Positions 55,425 to 64,000 of a stretch of 64,000 bases of DNA are shown here, piece after piece. A program made the position numbers and the translations under genes. Below the pieces are notes generated by a model. The model saw nothing but the letters and a program-made list of their open reading frames with translations, made no database searches and was not told the origin of the DNA. The stretch comes from Proteles cristata cristata (Eukaryota > Chordata > Mammalia > Carnivora > Hyaenidae). Numbering within the stretch: position 1 is the first letter of the stretch; each line of letters starts with the position of its first letter. Where the stretch lies: positions 2,418,001-2,482,000 of the forward strand of contig JAESUZ010005462.1 of the NCBI GenBank assembly GCA_017311185.1, in the 5' to 3' direction.

Positions 55425-58400
55425 ATGACTCTAAATCCATATATTTCAATAGTAACACTGAATGTAAATGGACTAAATGCTCTAATCAAAAAGCATAGGG
55501 TATCTGAACGGATTTTAAAAAACAAGACCTATCTATTTGCTGTCTACAAAAGACCAATTTTAGACCTGAAAACATCTTCAGATTGAAAGTGAGGGGATGG
55601 AGAACCATCTATCATGCTACTGGAAATCAAAAGAAAGCTGGAGCAGCCATACTTATATCAGACAAACTGGATTTTAAACTAAAGGCTGTAACAAGAGATG
55701 AAGAAGGGCATTATATTGTAATTACATGGTCTCTCCATCAAAAAGAGCTAACAATTATCAATCTTTATACACCCAATTCAGGAGAATCCAAATATATGAA
55801 ACAATTAATCACAAACATAAGTAATCTTATTGATAAGAATATGGTAATTTCAGGGAATTTTAATATTCCACTTACAACAATGGACAGATCATCTAGGCAG
55901 AAAATCAGTAGAGAAACATTGGCTCTGAACAATACACTGGACCAGATGAACTTGACAGATGTACTCAAAGCTTTTCATTCTAAGGCATCAGATTACACCC
56001 TCTACTTGAGTGCACATGGAACATTCTCCAAGGCATATCACATACTGGGTCACCAAACAGCCTTCAATAAATATAAAAGAATTGAGATCATATCATGTGC
56101 ATTTTCAGATCACAATGCTATGAAACTTGAAATCAACCACAGGAAAATGTTTGGAAAACCTCCAAATGCCTGGAGGTTAAAGCAATAACCTCCTAAAGAA
56201 TGAATGGGTCAACCAGGCAATTAAAGAAGAAGCTAAAAATATATAGAAACAAAAGAAAATAAAAATGTGACAGTCTAAACTCTTTGGGATGTAGCAATGG
56301 CAGTTCTAAGAGGAAAATACATTACAATCCAGGCCTATCTAAAAAAACAAGAAAAATCCCAAATACAAAATCTAATAGCACACCTAAAAAGAACTAGAAG
56401 CAGAACAGCAAAGAAACCCCAAGCCCAGCAGAAGAAGAGAAATAATAAAGATCAGAGTAGAAATAAGCAATATAGAATTAAAAAAAAAAAAAAACACCAC
56501 AGTAGAACAGATCAATGAATCTAAGAGCTGGCTTTTTGAAAAAATAAACAAAATTGATAACCCCCTAGCCAGACTTCTCAAAAAAAAGAGAGAGGACACA
56601 AACAGATAAAATCACAAGTGAAAATGGACTTATCATGACCAACCCCTCAAAGATACAAACAGTTATCAAATAATAGGATGAAAAATTATATGCCAACAAA
56701 CTGGACAACCTGGAGGAAACCGACAAATTCATAGACAGCAACATGCTACCAAAACTCAAACAGGAAGAAATAGAGAATTTGTGCAGACCCATAACTAGTA
56801 AAGAAGTGGAATCAGTTATTCAAAATCTCCCAACAAATGAGGGTCCTGGGCCAAATGTCTTCCCTGGGGAATTCTATTGGACATTTAAAGCAGAGTCAAT
56901 ACTTATCCTTCTCAAACTCTTCCAAAAAATAGGAATGGTAGGGAAGCTTCTGGACTCATTTTATGAAGCCAGCATTACCTTGATTTCCAAACCAGACACA
57001 GACCCAGCAAAGAAAGAGAACTACAGGCCAATATCCCTGATGTACATGGATGCAAAAGTTCTCAACAAGATACTAGCAAATTGAATTCAACAGCATATTA
57101 AAAGAATTACTCACCATGATCAAATGGGATTAATTCCTGGGCTACAGATTTGGTTCAATATATGCAAATCAATCAATGTGATTTATCACATTAATAAAAG
57201 AAAGGATAAGAACTATATGATCCTGTCAATAGATGCAGAAAAATCATTGACAAAATACAGCATTCTTTCTTAATAAAAACCTTCAAAAAATTAGAATAGA
57301 AGAAACAAACTAAACATCATAAAAGCCATATATGAAAAGCCCACAGATAATATCATCCTCAATGGGGAAAAACTGAAAGCTTTACCCCTGAGGTCAGGAA
57401 CACAAAAGGAATATCCACTCTCACCACTGTTGTTTAACATAGTGTTGGAAGTTCTAGCATTAGCAATCAAACAACAAAGTGAAATAAAAGGCATCAGAAT
57501 TGGCAAAGACAAAGTCAAACTTTCACTTTTCAGAGACAACCTAATGCTCTACATGGAAAACCCAATGTCTCCACCAAAAGGTTGCTAGAACTGACATATG
57601 AATTCAACAAAGTCTCAGGGTACAGAATCAATGTACAGAAATATGTTGCATTTTTGTACATCAATAATGAAGCTACAGAAAGAGAAATCAATAAATCGCT
57701 CCCATTTACAATTGCACCAAGAATCATAAAATACTTGGGAATAAACCTAACCAAAGATATAAAAGATCTGTATGCTGAAAACTATTAGAAAAGTTATGAA
57801 GGAAATTGAAGAAGACACAAAGAAATGGAAATACATTTCATGCTTATGGATTGGAAGAACAAATACTGTTAAAATGTCAATTGTTTTCCAAAAAAATCTA
57901 CACATTCAATACAATACCAATCAAAATTGCACTGGCATTCTTCTTAAAACTAGAACAAACAATCCTAAAATTTGTTTGGAACCACAAAAGACCTGAATAG
58001 CCAAAGTAATATTGAAGAAGAAAACCTAAGTGGGAGGCATCACAATCCAGACTTTAGTCTCTACTACAAAGCTGTAATCATGAAGATAGTATGGCACTGG
58101 CACAAAAACAGACACACAGATAAATGGGTATAATAGAGAACTCAGAATTTGACCCACAAATATATGGCCAATTAATCTTTGACAAAGCAGGGAAGAGTAT
58201 CCAATGGAAAAGGCAGTTTCTTTAGCAAATGGTGCTGGGAGAACTGGACAGCAGCATGCAGAAGAATGAAACTAGACCACTTCCTTACACCCTACACAAA
58301 AACAAACTCAAATGGATGAAATACCTGAGCGAGAGACAGAAAACCACAAAACCCTAGAGAAGAAAGGAGGCAACAACCTCTTTGACCTCAGCTGCAGCTA

Positions 58401-59244
58401 TTTCTTGCTTGACACATCTCCAAAGGCAAGAGAATTAAAAGCAAAAATAAACTCTTGGGACCTCATCAAGATAAAAACCTTCTGCACTGCAAAGGAAACA
58501 ATCAACAAAACCAAAAAGCAAAAGATAGAATGGGAAAAGATATTTGCAATGACATATTGGATAAAGGGTTAGTATCCAAAATCTATAAAGAATTTACCAA
58601 GCACAACACCTGAAAAACAAGTAATGCAGTGAAGAAATGAGCAGAAGACATGTATAGACACTTTTCCAAGAAAACATCCAGATGGCCAACAGAGACATGA
58701 AAAGATGCTCAACATCACTTATAATTAGGGAAATACAAATCAAAGTTACATTGAGATACCACCTCACACCTGTCAGAGTGGCTAAAATTAACAACTCAGG
58801 AAACAACAGATGTTGGTGAAGATGTGGAGAAACGGGGACCCTCTTGCACTGTTGGTGAGAATGCAAACTGGTGCCGCAACTCTGGGAAACAGTGTGGAGG
58901 TTCCTAAAAATGTTAAAAATAAACTACTCTATGACCTAGCAATAGCACTACTGGGAATTTATCCAAAGGATACAGGAGTGCTGATTCATAGGGGCACGTG
59001 TACCCTGATGCTTATAGCAGTGCTTTCAACAATAGCTAAATGATGGAAAGAGCCTAAATGTCAATCAACTGATGAATGAAGATGTGATTTATATATACAA
59101 TAGAATACTACTTGGCAATGGAAAAGAATAAAATCATGTCATTTGCAGCAACTTGGATGTAAATGGAAGATATGCTAAGTGAAATAAATGTCAGAGAAAG
59201 ACAGATATCATGTTTTCACTCATATGTGGAACTTGAGAAACTGA
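55425..59244 (+). pseudogene. L1 ORF2 remnant (endonuclease and reverse transcriptase)
   Basis: About 3.8 kb, close to the usual 1275 codons, with several frameshifts. The endonuclease part (55425-56188) begins MTLNPYISIVTLNVNGLN and keeps LGH and the SDH motif (56105-56113). The segment that should carry the catalytic Glu is replaced, and the Asp of the GDFN-type motif reads Asn (SGNFN, codon 55856-55858). The RT part (56743-57790) shows [11 protein letters not shown], but the FADD box reads FRDN at 57529-57540. The C-terminal part ends MWNLRN with a stop at 59242-59244. Confidence 0.88.
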
Positions 59245-59576
59245 ACAGAAGACAATGGGGAAAGGGAAGGGAAAACAATACAAACAGAGATGGAGGGAAA
59301 AAAACCATAAGACACTCTTAAATATAATACAGAGAACAAACTGAGGATAGATGGAAGTGTGGGTGGGGAAAAGGGAAAATGGGTGATGGTCATTGAGGAG
59401 GGCACTTGTTGAGATGAGCACTGGGCATTGTATGTAAATGATGAACCATGGGAATCTACCCCTAAAAGCAAGAGCACTCTGTAGACACTGTATGTTAACC
59501 AATTTGACAATAAATTATATTTAAAAATAATAAATAAACTTAAACAAAAATTTTAAAACACATTCAAACAAAAACC
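59245..59576 (+). other. L1 3' UTR and tail
   Basis: A purine-rich stretch (GGGGAAAGGGAAGGGAAAAC near 59257 and GTGGGTGGGGAAAAGGG near 59358), then TGAGCACTGGGCATTGTATG and overlapping AATAAA signals near 59507-59540. This is the standard carnivore L1 end. Its reverse complement is seen in the truncated L1 at 37830-38353. Confidence 0.85.
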
Positions 59577-61030
59577 AGTGTATAGAAACCAAACAAATTT
59601 CTGAATATTAATTTTGTAACCTGAAACTCTACTTAACTCATTTATTAGTTGTGACTAATAAAGTTTTTTAAAAAAAAGGTTTCTTAGTTTTCTATATAGT
59701 ATCATGCCACCCACCAATAGTGACAGTTCTACTTTTTCTTTTACACTTTGGATGACTCTTATTTCTTTTCTCGCCTAATTGTTCTGGGTAGAAGTTCTAA
59801 TACTATGTTGAATAAAAATGGCAAGCGTGGGCATCCTTGTTTTGTTGCTATTGTAAAAAGGCTTTTCAACTTTTACCATTGGCTATGTTAGTTTTGAGGT
59901 TGTCATATATGACCTTCATTATGCAGAGGTACTTTCTTTCCATACCCACTTTTTTCAGAAGTTTTTATCATAAATGGATGTTGGAAATGCTTTTTCTGCA
60001 TCTGTGGAGATGATCATATGATTTTTATCCTATATTTTACTAATGTCATATATCACATTGACTGTTTGCAGATGTTAAACCATCCTTGCATTCCTGGGAT
60101 AAATCTCACTTGATCATGGTATGTGGTCCTTTTGATGTATTGTTGAATTCAGTTTGGAATATTTTGTTGAGGATTTTTGTATGTATGTTCATTATTGGCC
60201 TGTAATTTTCTTTTCTTGTGGCATCTTGTCTGGTTTTGCTATCAGAGTAATGCTGACCTTCTGAAATAAATTTGGAAGAGTTCCTTCCTCTTATAGAAGG
60301 AACTTATAGGAACTAACAGAAAAGTTTTTGGAAGAGTTTGAGAAGGATTAGTCTTAACTTTGATTATTTGGTAGAATTTACCAGGGAAATTGTATATTCC
60401 AGGAATTTTGTTTGTTGGGAGGTTTTTGAGTTAAGGATTCTGTCTCCTTACTAGTAATTGTTCAGATGTTTTGTTTCATGTTGATTGAGTCTTGGTAGAC
60501 TAGGAATTTATCCACTTCCTCTAGGTTGTCCAATTCGTTAGCATATAATTGTTGATAGTAGTCTCTTATGATCCTTTGCATTTCTACGATATCATTTATA
60601 ATATTTTCTCTTTCACTTATGATTTCATTTATTTGAGTCCTCTCTTTTTGTCATGATGAGTCTATTTAAAGACTTGTTAGTTTTGTTTATCTTTTCAAAA
60701 AATCAGCTCTTAGTTTCATTATCTTTCTTACTGTTTTTTTAAGTCTGTGTCACCTATTTCAGCTCCTTCCTTATATTAACTTTGGGTTTCGTTTGTTCTT
60801 TTTCTAGTTCTTTGAGGTGTGAAGTTAGGTTAATTTGAAGCTTTTCTTGTTTTGTTTTTATGTTTTTTTTTTGAAGTAGGCATTTATTGCTTTAAACTTC
60901 CCTCTCAGAAGTGTTTTGTCTGTATCCCTTAATTTTTGGTATTTCCATTTCCATTTTTGTTTGTCTTAAGGGATTTTTTTTTCTCCTTTGATTTCTTCTT
61001 TGAGTCATTGATTGTTCAGTAGTATGTTGT

Positions 61031-61312
61031 TTAATCTCTGCATATTTGTGAATTTTCCAGTTTTCTCATGTAATTAATTTCTAGCTGCATACTATTGTGA
61101 TCAGAAAAGATGCTTGATCTGATTTTAATCCTTTTAAGTTTGTTAAAGCCTCCTTTGTGGCCTAATGTATGGTCTATCTTGGAGAATGTTCCATGTTTTA
61201 AAGGAGAATGTGTTCTGTTGCTTTTGGATGGAATGTTGTATGTATCTGTTGGGTCCATCTTATCTAACACGTTGTTTAAAGCCAATTTTTTCTGTGTGAA
61301 TGATCTATCCAT
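61031..61312 (-). pseudogene. old L1 endonuclease fragment
   Basis: A 93-codon frame preserves the C-terminal part of the L1 apurinic endonuclease domain: KLALNNVLDKMDPTD, GTFSKIDHTLGHK, and FSDHNSMQLEIN with the SDH motif. The protein frame is lost on both sides. It shows the same motifs as the inserted L1 (SDHNAMKLEIN), confirming the family. Confidence 0.85.
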
Positions 61313-62327
61313 TGATGCAAGTGGGTTTAAAGTCCCCTACTATTATTTTATTAGTGTCTATTTCCCCCTTTAGGTCCGTTAAATTTGCTTCATATATTTA
61401 AGTGTTCCTATGTTGTGGGCATGAATATTTAGAAATGTTATATCTTCTTGTGGGATTGACCCCTTTATCACTATGTAATGCCCTTCTTTGTCTATTATTA
61501 CAGTCTTTGTTTTAAAGTTTACTTTGTCTGATGTAAGTATAGTATTTCAGCTTTCTTTAGTTTCCATTTGCATTGTATATCTTTTCTCATACCTTCAGTT
61601 TTAGTCTGTGTATGTACTTACACATACAAATTCCTCTTATAGACAGCATAGAGATGTCTTTTCAAAAATCCATTTAGCCATTCTATGTCTTTTCGTCAGA
61701 GAATTTAGTCCATTTACATTTAAAGTAACTACTGATAGGTATGTGCTTCTTGCCATTTGGTTAATCGTTTTCTGAATATTTTTGTAGTGCTTTCTTCTTT
61801 TCTTCTTCATTTCTTTTCTGTTAGGTTTGATGACTTTCTTTAGCGGTATGCTTATATTCCTTTTTCTTCTGTGTATTTACAATAGGTCTTTGCTTTGCAG
61901 CTACCATGAGGTTTACATTAAATGATTTATATCTATAATAGTCTATTTTAAGTTGATAACCACTTAAGTTTGATCCTACTGTAAAGCTCAATATTATTAC
62001 TCTTCCCCTTCCATGCTTTCTATGTTCAATATCATACCAGACATTTTTTTACCTTGTGTATTCTATATCTAATTATTGTAAATATGGTTTTATACTATCT
62101 TTTACTTTTCACCTTCATACCAGTTTTATAACTGCTTAATTTACTACCTTTACTATATATTTAATTTTACAGTGAGAGTTATTCTTCCATATTCTTGTTA
62201 CTATTTAGTACCCTTTCTTTTCATCTTAAAGAAGTCTCTTTAACATTTCTTGTAAGGCAAGGCTAGTGGTAATTAACTTCTTTAGCTTTTGCTTCTCTGC
62301 AGAACTCTCTATCTCTCCTTTACTTTT

Positions 62328-62549
62328 TTTTTTTTAATATTTTATTTATTTCTAGGAGAGAGAGAGAGAGAGAGAGACAGCGTGAGCAGGGGAGGGTCAG
62401 AGAGAGAGGGAGTCACAGACTGAAACAGGCTCCAGGCTCTGAGCTGGCAGTCAGCACAGAGCCCAACGCGGGGCTCGAACCCACGAACCGCGAGATCATG
62501 ACCTAAGCGAAAGTCGGACGCTTAACCGACTAAGCCACCCAGGCGCCCC
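62328..62549 (-). mobile_element. young-type CAN-SINE
   Basis: A minus-strand copy of the subfamily also seen at 20158 and 55037 (on its own strand GGCTTAGTCGG, TTTCGCTTAGG, CTGACTGCCAGC, TCCTAGAAATAAATA). Unlike those two its B box is complete (GGTTCGAGCCCC). The perfect 16 bp target duplication TCTCTCCTTTACTTTT is at 62312-62327 and 62550-62565. CpGs are well preserved, suggesting a young insertion. Confidence 0.95.
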
Positions 62550-64000
62550 TCTCTCCTTTACTTTTGAGTGATAACATTGTTGGGTAGAATATTCTTGGTT
62601 GGAAGTTCTTTATTTTTCAGCACCTTCAATATATCATGCCACTCCCTTTTGGCCCACACAGTTTTTGCTGAAAAATATGCTTCTAGTCTCAGAAGGATTC
62701 CCTAGGATGTAACAAGCTGGCTTTCCTCTCTATACTCCCTTGCTTCTTTTAATGTTCTCTCTTTGTCTTTAATTTTGGCATTTTAATTGTAATATTACAA
62801 TTAACTTTGGTTTTCTTTGGGTTCCTCTTATTTGGAATTCTCTGGATTTCCTGAGTCTGGATGTCTGTGTCCTTCTCCAGTTTAAGGAAGTTTTTCAATC
62901 ATTTATTTATTCAAATATTTTTTTGCCCCTTTCTCCCCTTCTTCTCTTTCAAGAAATCCTATGACACAATATCAGTCCATTTGATAGTGTCTCATAGTCC
63001 CTTAAGCCACCTTTACTTCTTTTCATTCAAATTTTTTTTTTTGCTGATTTTTTTTGGTTGAGTTCCATTGCCTTGTTTTTGAGTTGACTGATTCTTGTGC
63101 TTCATCTAGTCTGTTGTTAAACCCCTCTAATATATTTTGCAGTTAAGTTATTGTATTCTTCACCTCTGTGATTTCTATTTGGTACATTCTTATATTTTCC
63201 ATGTCTTCTCTGAAGTTCTCACTGTGTCATCTTATCCCCAGTTTGGTAAACATCTTTATGACCATTACTTTGAATTCTTTATAAGGTGAATGACTTCTCT
63301 CCATTTATTTAAGGCTTTTTTCCCCCTGAGGCTTTATCCTATTCTCTCATCTGAAACATATTTCTCTGTTTCTTCATTTTGCTTGACTCTTTATAATGGC
63401 TTCTTTACAAAAGATAAACAACCTCTCCAAGTCTTGAAGCAGTGGTGTTGTGTTGGAGATGAAATTTGTTGTTCAACCCTGCCTTAGCTGCTGGCTGTCT
63501 CTCAAAACTCTATGCTTGCTCAAGTAGACTATTATATTTTTAATAGCTTCCAGTAGTTGAGAATATGGCAGGATCTATCAATGTCCCAAAGGGAAGGATC
63601 TCAGTGTCTAGATTCAGGCTGACTGGAACCCAGACCCTCAGGCATCAACTTTAAAATATGCAAATATAAACAATCTTGTGGGCTTACAACCATAAGCCCT
63701 GTTGGTCACCAGAGCCAGGTGATCAGGAGGTGTCCCATGGGTTTCAGGACTCCAGGAAAATGTTTAAGCTCTTTTCTGAGCCAGTGAGTTGATGCAGGGC
63801 AGAAGTAGAGCACCAAGATGACACCCATAGCCTATGTTTTTTGAGAGAAGCTTCAAGGGTGATAAACGAAACCTAAAGCCTGCCTCTCAGGTTAAAGGTC
63901 TAGGAGAATCAAAGAGGCTTCCTTCACTGAAAGACTGGAGACTATGCCCTAGTATACTATCTGTGCAGTGTCATGGGGTTGGTAATCTGCCAAGAACCGT

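Larger units (their letters stand above)
52638..59576 (+). mobile_element. nearly full-length carnivore L1, inactive
   Basis: About 6.9 kb in the order 5' UTR (from 52638, CTGGATCCAACATGGCAGAG; G/C-richer to about 53600), ORF1, a 67 bp gap, ORF2, and a 3' UTR with a purine-rich stretch and AATAAATTATATTT near 59507. The 13 bp target duplication AGGGTATAGAAAC (52625-52637) recurs with one change at 59577-59589. The sequence interrupted is another L1. A young SINE (55037-55258) lies in ORF1. Many stops and frameshifts make it unable to move. Confidence 0.93.
59577..64000 (-). mobile_element. old L1, 5' part (outer element, right piece)
   Basis: A direct continuation of the outer L1 after the inserted one. 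On the minus strand it holds the ORF2 reverse transcriptase region (about 60900-59600), the endonuclease (61312-61031) and the ORF1/5' region up to the window edge. Landmarks are GGGCATCCTTGTTTTGTTG near 59829, TGGTCTATCTTGGAGAATG near 61170 and CATGCCACTCCCTTTTGGCC near 62634. The SINE at 62328 interrupts it. The 5' end lies beyond the window. Confidence 0.8.

Noticed and set aside
61031..61312. Endonuclease-like frame considered as a cellular nuclease gene
   Set aside because: The motifs (LGHK, FSDHNSMQLEIN) and flanking sequence are those of L1 ORF2, and the frame is broken on both sides.

Overview
This is vertebrate nuclear DNA, from a cat-like carnivoran (Felidae or a close feliform). 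The evidence is 27 copies of a roughly 200 bp tRNA-derived CAN-SINE. On the + strand each copy reads GGCGCCTGGGTGGCTCAG, then TCATGATCTC, then a TC-rich stretch, and ends in AAATAAATAAA plus poly(A). This matches felid rather than canid SINE consensus. The L1 elements carry carnivore-type 3' UTRs. I find no intact protein-coding gene, RNA gene or CRISPR array. All open frames are short or lie inside repeats. The window reads as intergenic or deep intronic sequence.

Layout. Positions 1-8.3 kb hold no SINE: mostly unique sequence with a (CA)n tract, a possible transcript end at 5378, and an ERV-L-like LTR at 6173-6950 with a tRNA-Leu-type primer site. Positions 8.3-20.4 kb are packed with insertions: an old minus-strand L1 (11590-15830) split by a solo LTR (11906-12471) and two SINEs, a second old minus-strand L1 (16290-19620) split by four SINEs, and a young SINE in a MIR. 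Positions 20-31 kb mix unique DNA, old L1 tails and SINEs, with a small CpG cluster near 30.07 kb holding two convergent CTCF-like motifs. Positions 31-50 kb hold MIRs, SINEs, a hAT-type DNA transposon (38570-38782), a 5'-truncated carnivore L1 beside a SINE at the same target (37580-38353), unusual simple repeats (Z-DNA-type, polypyrimidine, AT palindrome), and an inverted repeat with 180 bp arms (44397-46513).

Positions 50.9-64 kb form one nested stack. An ancient minus-strand L1 (50930-52637 and 59577 to the window end) was split by a nearly full-length but dead plus-strand carnivore L1 (52638-59576). That L1 was itself hit by a young SINE (55037-55258), and another young SINE sits in the outer L1 (62328-62549). 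Target-site duplications (TSDs) give the order of events.

Functional interplay is limited. The SINEs depend on L1 machinery, and their A-rich tails and TSDs show L1-type target-primed insertion. The only L1 here with both ORFs recognisable has visible damage at catalytic positions, so it is not a present source. Family names for repeats come from memory of consensus sequences and were not checked by a search.
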